From an uncultured Asticcacaulis sp. (lineage in GTDB: Bacteria > Pseudomonadota > Alphaproteobacteria > Caulobacterales > Caulobacteraceae), in contig CAMLPZ010000036.1 of assembly GCA_946482045.1 (NCBI GenBank), positions 1 to 21,173 of the forward strand: 21,173 nt of DNA, given 5' to 3'. Every line of letters starts with the position of its first letter. The stretch's first letter is position 1. The position numbers and the translations under genes were made by a program. Shown here piece after piece: positions 13,154 through 21,173 of this stretch. Under the pieces are notes generated by a model, which ran no database searches, was not told where the DNA came from, and saw nothing but the letters and a program-made list of their open reading frames with translations.

Positions 13154-15820
13154 ATGCGTTCGTTCCTGCTGGCTACCGCCGCTGCGTTTATTTTTCCGGG
13201 CATGGTGTTCGCCCATGCGGCTACGGCGCCTGTCGCGCCGGTCTCACAGGCCCTGCCGGCCGACGTTCCCCTGGGCAAGCTACCGGACACCGCCAAACCG
13301 CTGGGCTATCGTGTCGATCTGACTGTCAATCCGGACAATGAACGCTTTTCCGGCCATACCGAGATCGATATCGACCTGAAGACGGCGTCGAAGTCGCTCT
13401 ATATCCATGGCCGCGACCTGAACGTCACCAAAGCGGTTGCGGTACAGGACGGCAAGGAAGTCGCCGTCACCTGGCAGCAATTGGAGCCACTGGGCGTGGC
13501 GCGCGTGACCTTCGCCGCGACGCTTAAAGCCGGTAAGGTGACGTTGAAATTCGACTATGATGCCCCATTCGGAGATGGTCCTGCCGGGCTTTATCGCATC
13601 AAGGTCGCAGACCAGTGGTACGCCTGGTCGCAGCTTCAGTCGATCGACGCCCGAGCGGTCTTCCCGTCGTTCGACGAGCCTGGCTTCAAGACACCGTTTA
13701 CTGTCAGCCTGACGACCAAACCGGACGCCGTCGCGGTGTCCAACGCGCCCGAAACCGGCAGTGTCAAGGCCGGCGACATGGTGAAGCACACCTTCATGCC
13801 GACCGAGCCGCTGCCAACCTATCTGATGGCGTTTGTCGTAGGTCCGTTCGCCGTTGCTGAAGACACCATCCCGCCGACGCCGCAGCGCGCCAAGCCGCTG
13901 CCGATCCGTATCCTGGCGACCCAGCCGGGGAAAGACAAGCTCACCTACGCCCTGGAAGAGACCAAGCCGATCATCAGGCACTTGGAAGCCTATTTCAACA
14001 TGGGCTTTCCCTATCCCAAGCTCGACCAAATCGCTTCGCCGGTCATGCCTGGCGCGATGGAGAACGCCGGCGCCGACATCTATGGCGATAACATCCTTCT
14101 TCTGGACGCGAACGCATCGACGACGCAGAAGCAAACCTTCGGGATGGTCGTCGCCCACGAACTGGCGCACCAGTGGTTCGGCGACTATGTCACGCCCGCC
14201 TGGTGGGACGATATCTGGCTCAACGAGAGCTTCGCCAACTGGATGGGCTACCGTATCGGCGACGAATGGCGTCCGGAACTGAACATCGGCATTGGCGCGA
14301 CGAATGAAGGCTTCGTGGCGATGAACACGGATGCGCTGAAGGTCGGCCGCCCTATTCACCAGCCGATCAAGAACAACAGTGACATCGACTCGGCGTTCGA
14401 CACCATCACCTACGGCAAGGGCGGCCACGTCGTCGCCATGATCGCGGCCTATCTGGGCGACAATACTTTCCGTGACGGCGTGCGCCTGCACATGTCGCGT
14501 CACCCGCATGGCAATGCCACGACCGAGGAGTTCTTCGGTGCTCTGGCCGACGCCGCCAAGGAGCCGCGTGTCCTGGCGGCGATGAAGAGCTTCATCGGCC
14601 AGCAGGGCGTGCCGGTCATCGATTTCCGTCACGATGGCGGCAAGGTCATCGCCACGCAGTCGCGTTATGCCAGGCTTGGGACCACGCTCGATGCCCAGAC
14701 CTGGATCGTGCCTTTGTGCATCCGCCAGGGCGAGGCGCGTAACTGCACCCTGCTCGACAGGACGACGCAGGAAGTGACCCTGCCGGGCAAGGGCGCTTTC
14801 ATGCCGAACGCCGGCGGTACCGGCTACTATCGCTTCAACCTGACACCGGCCGACTGGGACGCGCTGATCGCCACGGGCGCCAAGCTGCCGGCGGGCGAGG
14901 GCATCGCCACAACCGACAGTCTGTGGGCGCAGTTCAATGCAGGCCGCATCGACGCCGCGAGACTGATTACCGCCGCGCGCACCCTGGTTGACAATACTGA
15001 CTCGAACGTCGCCGTCGATGGCGGCGAACGCATGAGTTACTTCACCGACCGTGGCTTCCTGGGCGAGGCCGACATGGCCGACTATCGTCGCGTCATGGGC
15101 AGCATCTATGCGCCGCGTCTCAGTGCCATGGGGTTCGATCCGAAGGCGGGGGCGCACAAGGCCGATACCCCCGACCGTCAGAAGCTGCGTCAGTCTCTGG
15201 TTGGGCTTGTCGCCGACGACGCGCACGATCCCGCCGTCCGCGAGACGCTCAACACTGCCGCGACGGCCTATCTGGCTGGCGACACCACGGCGCTCGACCA
15301 GGCCTACACCTTCCGTGCCCTGGCGGTGCATGTCGAAGATGGTGGCCTGCCCGCCGCCAAGGCGATGTTGGAGCGCGTGCTGACGACCAAGGACGAACTG
15401 TTCCGTGCCCGTGCGTTGGGCGCTGTGACGGCCGGCGCGACCAAGGAAACCGCCGATTGGCTGTTGGGCGGGGCCTTGGACGACGCGCGCCTGCGCACGC
15501 CGGACAAGCTGGCCCTGATGGGCGGTTTGTTCGGCAGTTATAAGACGCGTGACCAGGCCTACGAATGGCTGAAGGCCAATTACGAAGCGTTTTCGGCGCG
15601 CACCGGTATCTTCGCGGCCGGCCGCGTTGCGTCTTTGCCCGGTGCCTATTGTTCGGCGGAAAAGGCCGACGAGATCGAGCGCATCATGCGTCCGAAGGTC
15701 CAGGCCGCGGGACGCGGCGAGCTCTCGTTCAACCGCATGCTGGAGAACATGCGTAACTGCAGCGTCCTGAAGGACGCCAAGGGCATGGAAGTCCGCGCCG
15801 CCTTCAAGGCCGCGAAGTAA
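13154..15820 (+). CDS. Exported M1 family aminopeptidase
   Basis: The protein has 888 residues from ATG 13154. I prefer this to ATG 13106 because it gives a clean signal peptide, MRSFLLATAAAFIFPGMVFA, with cleavage before HA; a weak GGA lies 7 bases upstream. The M1 hallmarks are GAMEN at residues 300-304 (the exopeptidase motif that anchors the substrate N-terminus) and HELAHQWFGD at 335-344, with the third zinc ligand Glu358 exactly 18 residues after the second His (HExxH-x18-E). The C-terminal ~350 residues are helical (ERAP1_C-like). The enzyme removes N-terminal amino acids from peptides with a zinc-bound water, presumably in the periplasm. It is divergent from the YpfJ-type gene and followed by two hairpins. 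Confidence 0.94.
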   Translation: MRSFLLATAAAFIFPGMVFAHAATAPVAPVSQALPADVPLGKLPDTAKPLGYRVDLTVNPDNERFSGHTEIDIDLKTASKSLYIHGRDLNVTKAVAVQDGKEVAVTWQQLEPLGVARVTFAATLKAGKVTLKFDYDAPFGDGPAGLYRIKVADQWYAWSQLQSIDARAVFPSFDEPGFKTPFTVSLTTKPDAVAVSNAPETGSVKAGDMVKHTFMPTEPLPTYLMAFVVGPFAVAEDTIPPTPQRAKPLPIRILATQPGKDKLTYALEETKPIIRHLEAYFNMGFPYPKLDQIASPVMPGAMENAGADIYGDNILLLDANASTTQKQTFGMVVAHELAHQWFGDYVTPAWWDDIWLNESFANWMGYRIGDEWRPELNIGIGATNEGFVAMNTDALKVGRPIHQPIKNNSDIDSAFDTITYGKGGHVVAMIAAYLGDNTFRDGVRLHMSRHPHGNATTEEFFGALADAAKEPRVLAAMKSFIGQQGVPVIDFRHDGGKVIATQSRYARLGTTLDAQTWIVPLCIRQGEARNCTLLDRTTQEVTLPGKGAFMPNAGGTGYYRFNLTPADWDALIATGAKLPAGEGIATTDSLWAQFNAGRIDAARLITAARTLVDNTDSNVAVDGGERMSYFTDRGFLGEADMADYRRVMGSIYAPRLSAMGFDPKAGAHKADTPDRQKLRQSLVGLVADDAHDPAVRETLNTAATAYLAGDTTALDQAYTFRALAVHVEDGGLPAAKAMLERVLTTKDELFRARALGAVTAGATKETADWLLGGALDDARLRTPDKLALMGGLFGSYKTRDQAYEWLKANYEAFSARTGIFAAGRVASLPGAYCSAEKADEIERIMRPKVQAAGRGELSFNRMLENMRNCSVLKDAKGMEVRAAFKAAK

Positions 15821-15829
15821 AAACGGCAA

Positions 15830-15860
15830 ACGGGCGGCCGGCATCGTGTTGGCCGCCCGT
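15830..15860 (+). terminator. GC-rich hairpin after the M1 peptidase gene
   Basis: A perfect 10-bp stem, ACGGGCGGCC (15830-15839) with GGCCGCCCGT (15851-15860), has an 11-base loop and starts 10 bases after the stop codon. There is no T-tract, so it may act as an mRNA 3' stabiliser or a weak terminator. Confidence 0.5.
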
Positions 15861-15902
15861 CATGGGCGAGACTGCTGACAGATATGTGCCTGAACGTGTG
15901 AC

Positions 15903-15933
15903 ATATTTCCTGCGACTTCGCAGGAAATATTTT
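15903..15933 (+). terminator. Intrinsic terminator before the efflux operon
   Basis: A 12-bp perfect stem (15903-15914 with 15919-15930, loop ACTT) is followed by TTTT. It separates the M1 peptidase transcript from the RND operon. The A/T-rich stem base would also allow function on the other strand. Confidence 0.65.
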
Positions 15934-15970
15934 CATAACGGTGGTCTGCCGTACTTCCCGTGAGGCGAGT

Positions 15971-16009
15971 TTAGTGGCAAATTAAGTCTTGCGGTGCAAT
16001 ATGCGCACC
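15971..16009 (+). promoter_or_regulatory. Possible control sites of the efflux operon
   Basis: TTAG-N7-TTAA (15971-15985) is one base off a CtrA box. GGTGC-N7-GCACC (15993-16009) is a dyad of the size bound by TetR-type repressors. No regulator gene lies in the window. From 15934 to the adaptor start I see no other gene. Confidence 0.25.
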
Positions 16010-16137
16010 TTTGTAGGGTTAGGGGTAAGCTACATGCCTGCGGCGTGTGGCGCTTTATCATGGGCGTTTTTCGAGGCCTCGGGCCGTTCGCAAATGCACC
16101 ATGCCGGATGGATAACGAAAAACTGGGATCGATTGGT

Positions 16138-17223
16138 ATGTTCATGGGGTTGATGAAGGGCAAGGGCTCGCTGGTGGCTGCTAGTCTTTGTGTTGTGCTG
16201 GCCGGTACTCTGACCGGATGCGAGCACAAGGATGAGGCCAAGGCCAAAACGGCTGCTCCGGCCAATGCCACGCTCGTGAACTATGTAACGGTCGGTCAGG
16301 ATACGGCGCCCGTAGCAGTGAGCGGATCGGGCACCATAAGCGCCTGGCAGGAGGTGCCGATCGGCGCCGAAACCGGTGGTTTGACGGCTGTCGCGCTCCT
16401 GGTCGATGAAGGCCAGAGCGTCGCCAAGGGGCAGCCCCTGCTGAAGATGAACGACGTGTTGCTGCAGGCCCAGGTCCGCCAGGCCAAGGCGTCGGCCGTC
16501 CAGGCGGAAAAAGCCTATGCCCGCGCCAAGGAGCTGTACGACAAGCAATATCTGTCGGCCGCGGCGCTCGATCAGGCTTTCGCCAACCAGGAAACGACGG
16601 CGGCGGCGCTGGCCACCGCCCAGACCCAGTTGTCGCTGGCTACCGTGCGTGCGCCGGTGGCCGGCGTGATCTCTTCGCGCAAGGCCGTGCTGGGCCAGGT
16701 GGTACAGCCGGGCGCTGAACTGTTCCGCATCGTACGCGACGGCCGCATCGAACTGAACATGGAAGTCGTCGAAAGCGAGCTGAGCATGGTCAAGGCGGGC
16801 ATGCCGGCCAGCGTGACGACCGCTACGACGGGCACCGTTACCGGCACTGTTCGTATCGTCACGCCGATGGTCGATCCTGCGACGCGCCTGGGCTACGCAC
16901 GTATCTCGGTGCCGTGGTCGTCGGGCCTGCGTCCGGGCATGTTCGCCTCGGGTCAGGTCAATGTCGGTACGCAGAGCGTGACGACCGTGCCGCAGGTGGC
17001 CATCGTCTATTCCGAGAACGCTCCCGGTGTTTTCGTTGTCGGCGCCGACGGCAAGGCGCATCGGCGAAAGGTGGCCCTGGGCGGCCAGGCGGGAAAGAAC
17101 GTCATCGTCCGCGAAGGTTTGCAACCGGGTGACCGCATCGTCACCACTGGGGCAGGCTTCCTTAACGATGGCGACAGGGTCAAGCTTCAGGCGGCGGCTC
17201 CGGCACCGGCGGCGGGAGCCTAA
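16138..17223 (+). CDS. RND efflux periplasmic adaptor (HlyD/AcrA type), lipoprotein
   Basis: From ATG 16138 the protein has 361 residues. The frame is open upstream to 15994, but a start at 16138, 16144 or 16153 gives a normal lipoprotein signal ending in the lipobox LTGC; the RBS does not decide between them. Domains in order are a lipoyl/barrel-sandwich half (IGAETGGLTAVALLVDEGQSVAKGQPLLKM), an alpha hairpin (~100-150, QVRQAKASAVQAEKAYARAK and following), the second lipoyl half (TVRAPVAGVISSRKAVLGQVVQPG), a beta barrel and a membrane-proximal domain. It links the inner-membrane pump to an outer-membrane channel. The stop is 3 bases before the pump ATG, so the two are co-transcribed. No outer-membrane factor gene is in the window. 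Confidence 0.9.
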   Translation: MFMGLMKGKGSLVAASLCVVLAGTLTGCEHKDEAKAKTAAPANATLVNYVTVGQDTAPVAVSGSGTISAWQEVPIGAETGGLTAVALLVDEGQSVAKGQPLLKMNDVLLQAQVRQAKASAVQAEKAYARAKELYDKQYLSAAALDQAFANQETTAAALATAQTQLSLATVRAPVAGVISSRKAVLGQVVQPGAELFRIVRDGRIELNMEVVESELSMVKAGMPASVTTATTGTVTGTVRIVTPMVDPATRLGYARISVPWSSGLRPGMFASGQVNVGTQSVTTVPQVAIVYSENAPGVFVVGADGKAHRRKVALGGQAGKNVIVREGLQPGDRIVTTGAGFLNDGDRVKLQAAAPAPAAGA

Positions 17224-17226
17224 ACC

Positions 17227-20200
17227 ATGTCGGAACAGAACGACCACTATGAACGCGCCGCGAAAGCGGCCAATACCGGCGGTTTCCAGATATCGTCCTG
17301 GTCGATCCGCAATCCGATTCCGACCATCGTCTTTTTCCTGGTGATGACCATTGCCGGGATCATGGGGTTCAACTCGATACGGGTCAACAACTGGCCCGAC
17401 GTCGACTTCCCCATGGTTGTGATCACCGTGATTCGTTCCGGCGCGGCGCCAACCGAGTTGGAAAACCAGGTAACACGCATTGTCGAGGACTCTGTCGCCG
17501 GCCTTGGCGGCGTGCGCCATAGCCAGTCTTATGTCAACGAAGGGGCATCGACGACGGTCGTTACCTTCCAGCTTGAGGTCGATCTCGAAAAGGCGACCAA
17601 TGATGTCCGCAACGCGGTCGCCGGTGTACGCGGCAACCTGCCCGCCGACGTCCAGGACCCGATCGTGTCGCGTGTTGAGAACGCGCAAGGGCAGGCGCTT
17701 CTGACCTATGTCATCCGTGCCGACAATATGACGCCGGAACAGCTGAGCTGGTATGTCGACAATGACGTCGCCAAGCGCGTGCTGGCGGTCAAGGGCGTGT
17801 CGCAACTGAACCGCAAGGGCGGCGTCAACCGCGAAATCCGCATCGAACTCGATCCGTCCAAGCTGGCGGCGCAGGGCGTAACGGCGGCAGCGATTTCGAA
17901 TCAGTTGCGGTCAGAGAACGTCAACATGCCGGGGGGCCGGTTTAATGCCGGTACGACCGAGCAGAACATCCGCACGGTTGGCGGCGCCAACAGCGTCGCG
18001 GAACTGTCGGAGCGCCGCATTGCGTTGCCGAATGGGTCAAGCGTCCGCCTTGGTGACCTCGGCGCCGTCGTCGATTCCTGGTCAGAACCGCGCGCCCGCG
18101 CCCGCTACAACGGCGAGGAAGTGGTCGGGTTCGATATCCAGCGTACCCGCGGAACCTCTGAGGCACACGTCGCCAAGCAGGTCCGTGAGGTCATCGCCAA
18201 GCTGAAGGCGGAAAATCCCAACCTGCGTGTAGAGCAGGTGGCGTCTTCGGTCGACGAGGTCAATCTCAGCTACCATTCCTCGATGGAAGCGCTGATTATC
18301 GGCGCTCTGCTGGCCGTGTTCGTTGTGTGGCTGTTCCTGCGCGACTGGCGGGCGACCTTCGTGTCCGCCATGGCCATGCCGATGTCGCTCTTGCCGACCT
18401 TCTTTGTCATGTGGATGACCAATCAGTCGTTCAACGTCGTGACCCTGCTGGCATTGGCCCTGACTGTAGGTATCCTGGTCGACGACGCCATCGTGGAAAT
18501 CGAAAACATCGTCCGGCACATCCGCGAAGGCAAGCCGCCGTATCAGGCCGCCATCGAGGCCGCCGACGAAATCGGCCTGGCGGTGGTGGCGACGACCGCG
18601 ACCCTGATCGCTGTCTTCGCGCCCACGGGCTTCATGCCCGGAATCGTGGGCCAGTTCTTCAAGAGTTTCGCCATTGCGTGCTGTGTCAGCGTCTTCTTCT
18701 CGCTGGTCGTGGCCCGGACGCTGACGCCGCTGATGGGCGCCTACCTGCTGCGCGACCACAAGAACAAGAAGGAAGACAAGCCGTTCTGGATGGACAGCTA
18801 TCTGAAAACGCTACGCTGGTCCCTGCGTCACAAGTTCGTGGTCGTGCTCCTGAGCATCGGCTTCTTTGCCAGCTCGATCGCCATGCTGGTCATGATCCCC
18901 AGCGACAACATCCCCGCTGGCGACGTATCAATGTCAGTCATGAATGTCGCCCTGCCGCCGGGCTCCACGCTTCAGGAAACGGACGAAGCCGTAAAGCGGA
19001 TCAGCGCGGACCTCGAGAAAAAGCCAGAAGTCGTCAGCACCTTCGCGACCATAGAGATGGAGAAGGCGACGATCATCGCCAATCTGGTACCTCAGACCGA
19101 ACGTAAGATCAGCCAAACACAGTTCGAGCAGGCCTTCTCCAAGACGCTGGATACCTATCCGGGAGTACACGCCAGCTTCGGCGCCGAAGGTGGCGGCGGT
19201 ACCGGCGTGGCCTATATTTTGGTATCCGAAAATGCGCAGACGCTGACGCGTGCGGCCATCCAGCTCCAGCAGGAAATGGCTTCGCTGCCGGAACTGACCA
19301 ATGTTTCGTCCGACGACAACCTGACCCGTCCGGAGATCGTCATCACGCCGAAGCCGGAGCAGGCAGCCTTGCTGGGTGTATCGACCGCCGACATCAGTTC
19401 GGCGGCGCGCGTCGCGACCATGGGCGATATCGACCAGATATTGGCCAAGTATAATGAAGGGGACCGCCAGATCCCGATCCGCGTCATGCTGAAATCGGAT
19501 GCGCGTGCCGAGGTCACCAACCTGTCGACCATGATGGTGCCGACGCGCGCCGGCACCTCGGTGCCGCTGAGCGCCGTTGCCGATATCCGCTTCGGCGCGG
19601 GCCCGATTCAGATCAATCGTCTCGACCGCGTGCGCTCCGCCACCGTCAAGGCCGACCTCAATGGTGTGCCGACCGGCCTGGCCGACAAGGCCGTCGAGGG
19701 CACGCAGGTCATGAAGGATATCCGCGCCGGCATGGCCAATCCGGCCGCCGCGAAATATCCGGGCGTCCGCGTTCAGGTCAATCCGAACGTCGAAGACTTC
19801 GCCGACATGGGCAAAAACTTCGTTGTCGCCATCCTGACCGGTATCGGCCTGATGTATGTGGTGCTGGTCCTTCTGTTCGGTTCGTTCAGCCATCCACTGA
19901 CCATCATCCTTGCCCTGCCGCTTAGCTTCGGCGGCGCCTTCATCGGCCTGATCCTGTGCGGCATGAGCATGTCCATGCCGGCCTTTATCGGCCTGATCAT
20001 GCTGGTGGGCATCGCCGCCAAGAACTCGATCCTGCTGGTCGAATACGCCATGGTGGCCATCAAGGGCGGCATGAAGCGTGAAGACGCGCTGATTGAAGCC
20101 TCACGCAAGCGGGCGCGTCCGATCATCATGACGACAGTTGCCATGGGCGCCGGCATGATCCCGGTTGCCGTTGGCCTCGACAGCTTCCGTCAACCGATGG

Positions 20201-20367
20201 CGGTGGCCGTGATCGGTGGTCTGATCACCTCGACCCTGCTGTCGCTGCTTTACGTGCCGGTCGTCTATGTTTTGATAGACAAGGTCTCGAACTTTTTCAT
20301 CAAGCTGTTCGCACCGGCGTTCCGAGCGCAAGGTAAGGACGAGCCGGAGACCAAGCCGGCGGAGTAA
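17227..20367 (+). CDS. RND efflux pump, inner-membrane permease (AcrB/HAE1-like)
   Basis: At 1046 residues this is the normal size for the family. GGGAG at 17214-17218, inside the end of the adaptor gene, is its RBS. The first membrane helix (IPTIVFFLVMTIAGIMGF) is followed by a large periplasmic loop, six helices from ~355, a second loop and a final helix bundle from ~860. The proton-relay residues are present: Asp419-Asp420 in GILVDDAIVEIEN (TM4) and Lys932 in GIAAKNSILLVEYA (TM10). It should therefore be an active proton/substrate antiporter that expels drugs, detergents or other amphiphiles through a tripartite complex. The heavy-metal subfamily is less likely from the TM4 motif, but the substrate cannot be read from sequence. 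A strong terminator follows. Confidence 0.95.
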   Translation: MSEQNDHYERAAKAANTGGFQISSWSIRNPIPTIVFFLVMTIAGIMGFNSIRVNNWPDVDFPMVVITVIRSGAAPTELENQVTRIVEDSVAGLGGVRHSQSYVNEGASTTVVTFQLEVDLEKATNDVRNAVAGVRGNLPADVQDPIVSRVENAQGQALLTYVIRADNMTPEQLSWYVDNDVAKRVLAVKGVSQLNRKGGVNREIRIELDPSKLAAQGVTAAAISNQLRSENVNMPGGRFNAGTTEQNIRTVGGANSVAELSERRIALPNGSSVRLGDLGAVVDSWSEPRARARYNGEEVVGFDIQRTRGTSEAHVAKQVREVIAKLKAENPNLRVEQVASSVDEVNLSYHSSMEALIIGALLAVFVVWLFLRDWRATFVSAMAMPMSLLPTFFVMWMTNQSFNVVTLLALALTVGILVDDAIVEIENIVRHIREGKPPYQAAIEAADEIGLAVVATTATLIAVFAPTGFMPGIVGQFFKSFAIACCVSVFFSLVVARTLTPLMGAYLLRDHKNKKEDKPFWMDSYLKTLRWSLRHKFVVVLLSIGFFASSIAMLVMIPSDNIPAGDVSMSVMNVALPPGSTLQETDEAVKRISADLEKKPEVVSTFATIEMEKATIIANLVPQTERKISQTQFEQAFSKTLDTYPGVHASFGAEGGGGTGVAYILVSENAQTLTRAAIQLQQEMASLPELTNVSSDDNLTRPEIVITPKPEQAALLGVSTADISSAARVATMGDIDQILAKYNEGDRQIPIRVMLKSDARAEVTNLSTMMVPTRAGTSVPLSAVADIRFGAGPIQINRLDRVRSATVKADLNGVPTGLADKAVEGTQVMKDIRAGMANPAAAKYPGVRVQVNPNVEDFADMGKNFVVAILTGIGLMYVVLVLLFGSFSHPLTIILALPLSFGGAFIGLILCGMSMSMPAFIGLIMLVGIAAKNSILLVEYAMVAIKGGMKREDALIEASRKRARPIIMTTVAMGAGMIPVAVGLDSFRQPMAVAVIGGLITSTLLSLLYVPVVYVLIDKVSNFFIKLFAPAFRAQGKDEPETKPAE

Positions 20368-20379
20368 TCGGTCTGCATG

Positions 20380-20425
20380 AAAACAATGAAGCCCCGGTTC
20401 ACCTGGACCGGGGCTTCATTGTTTT
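20380..20425. terminator. Strong bidirectional terminator
   Basis: A perfect 19-bp stem (20380-20398 with 20407-20425) has an 8-base loop, A-rich on the left and T-rich on the right. It ends the RND operon and also overlaps the last codon of the convergent CorC-like gene, so it serves both strands. Confidence 0.93.
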
Positions 20426-21173
20426 AGTCATTTAAGCGCGGCACCGGTGTGATCTTCAAAGCCGTGATCTGGTTGCGCAGCTTGCGCATGATCTGGAACT
20501 TGCGGTCGTAAAAGATGAAGGTCTGGCCCGGCTCCGGGATGGTGCGCGCCTCGTGGATGACCAGCCCCGCCACTGTCACAGCGTTGTCGTCGGGCAGGTC
20601 CCAGTCCATGGCGCGGTTGAGATCACGGATCGGCATGTCGCCGTCGACATGGATCGAGCCGTCGGACTGCTTGCGGATAGCGGTGAAGACGGCGTCGTGT
20701 TCATCATCGATCTCGCCGACGATTTCCTCGAGGATGTCTTCGAGCGTCACCAGTCCCTGCAGGGCGCCATATTCATCGACGACCAGGGCGAAGTGCATCT
20801 TCTGGCGCAGGAAGGCCGCCAACTGGTCCTTGAGATTGGTGGTGTCCGGAATGAACCACGGTTCGCGTGTGATAGCGGCGATGTCGAGCTTGTTCGCGTC
20901 TCCGCCGACGCGCGCCATGGCGACCATCAGGTCACGCGCGTGCAGGACACCGATGATGTTTTCGGAGTTGCCGCGATAGAGCGGGATGCGGGTATGGCTG
21001 TAGCCCAGCGCCGTTCCGACGATCTCGGAAACAGGCAGGTCGGCGTCGATCATGTCGATCTGCTTGCGGTGGACCATGATCTGGCTGACATCGAGTTCCT
21101 GCAGGTCCAGCACGCCGCGGAACATGTTGCGGTCCTGGCTTTCGACCGCGCCTTCGTCGTGGTGGTATTCGAC
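20424..21173 (-). CDS. CorC/HlyC-type protein with CBS pair (N-terminal part outside window)
   Basis: The frame runs through the right edge; the ATG at 21125 is internal, because upstream codons read EYHHDEGAVESQDRN, the usual sequence before the CBS pair. The visible part has the family line DLQELDVSQIMVHRKQI, two CBS motifs (TRIPLYRGNSENIIGVLHARDL, and HFALVVDEYGALQGLVTLED with ILEEIVGEIDDEHD) and a C-terminal CorC_HlyC domain (GDMPIRDLNRAMDWDLP and following). Proteins of this type often carry an N-terminal CNNM (DUF21) membrane domain and take part in Mg2+/Co2+ homeostasis or efflux; some copies lack it. Whether CNNM is present here cannot be seen. The stop codon overlaps the shared terminator. 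Confidence 0.88.
   Translation of the reverse strand, partial: VEYHHDEGAVESQDRNMFRGVLDLQELDVSQIMVHRKQIDMIDADLPVSEIVGTALGYSHTRIPLYRGNSENIIGVLHARDLMVAMARVGGDANKLDIAAITREPWFIPDTTNLKDQLAAFLRQKMHFALVVDEYGALQGLVTLEDILEEIVGEIDDEHDAVFTAIRKQSDGSIHVDGDMPIRDLNRAMDWDLPDDNAVTVAGLVIHEARTIPEPGQTFIFYDRKFQIMRKLRNQITALKITPVPRLND

Noticed and set aside
13280..15844. 854-codon open frame on the minus strand opposite the M1 peptidase
   Set aside because: It is an exact antisense shadow of a well-supported gene in GC-rich DNA. Its translation is rich in Arg, Gly, His and Val with no recognisable domain, signal or RBS.
16030..17805. 591-codon minus-strand open frame across the adaptor and pump junction
   Set aside because: It is antisense to two strong RND genes, with a composition rich in His, Arg and Asp that is typical of shadow frames; no motif is seen.
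1..21173. CRISPR array, prophage or plasmid genes, defence island
   Set aside because: I saw no regularly spaced repeats, integrase, phage structural genes, replication genes or known defence effectors; apart from the MITE-like element the gene content is chromosomal.

Overview
The window looks like a chromosomal segment of an alphaproteobacterium, most probably a member of the Caulobacteraceae (Asticcacaulis/Caulobacter-like). This is an inference from gene content and small signals, not from a database match. The supporting signs are high GC; a tRNA-His with no encoded G-1, a G1:U72 pair and A73; one protein I place in the alphaproteobacterial DUF2336 family and a second with weaker resemblance to it; a perfect CtrA-type box (TTAA-N7-TTAACC); clustered GANTC (CcrM-type) sites in a divergent promoter region; and CGAAAACCG-containing dispersed repeats between genes.

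Layout. 1-1570: two tandem paralogous TonB-family proteins (the first cut by the window edge), each followed by an intrinsic terminator and separated by a REP-like palindromic repeat. 1616-4751: an M48 lipoprotein metalloprotease, tRNA-His, an FAD-dependent DAO/glycine-oxidase-like enzyme, a second copy of the dispersed repeat, and a lytic transglycosylase behind a CtrA-type box. 4748-8438: a membrane hybrid histidine kinase that has lost its phospho-acceptor His and the key residues of its receiver domain. It is divergent from a DUF2336 protein across a GANTC-rich spacer, and a stand-alone HPt protein follows on the minus strand. 8547-10538 (minus): NAD kinase behind a DUF2336-like gene. A 267-bp MITE-like element lies between them, and its inner end supplies alternative start codons to nadK. 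10741-12123: a protein whose C-terminal half looks like a catalytically dead EAL domain. 12127-15820: a YpfJ-type zinc metallopeptidase and a divergent exported M1 aminopeptidase. 15900-20425: a two-gene RND efflux operon (lipoprotein adaptor and inner-membrane pump), closed by a strong bidirectional terminator. 20424-21173: the C-terminal part of a CorC/HlyC-type CBS-domain protein.

Functionally the window mixes housekeeping genes (nadK, tRNA-His), envelope functions (TonB-like proteins, M48, YpfJ and M1 peptidases, transglycosylase, RND pump) and a loose group of signalling or scaffold-like proteins (degenerate hybrid kinase, HPt, DUF2336 proteins, degenerate EAL). I see no CRISPR array, prophage, plasmid genes or classical defence system. 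The most interesting signals are the dead hybrid kinase next to a GANTC-dense divergent promoter, the MITE that rewrites the nadK start, the dead EAL protein and the CtrA box before the transglycosylase.
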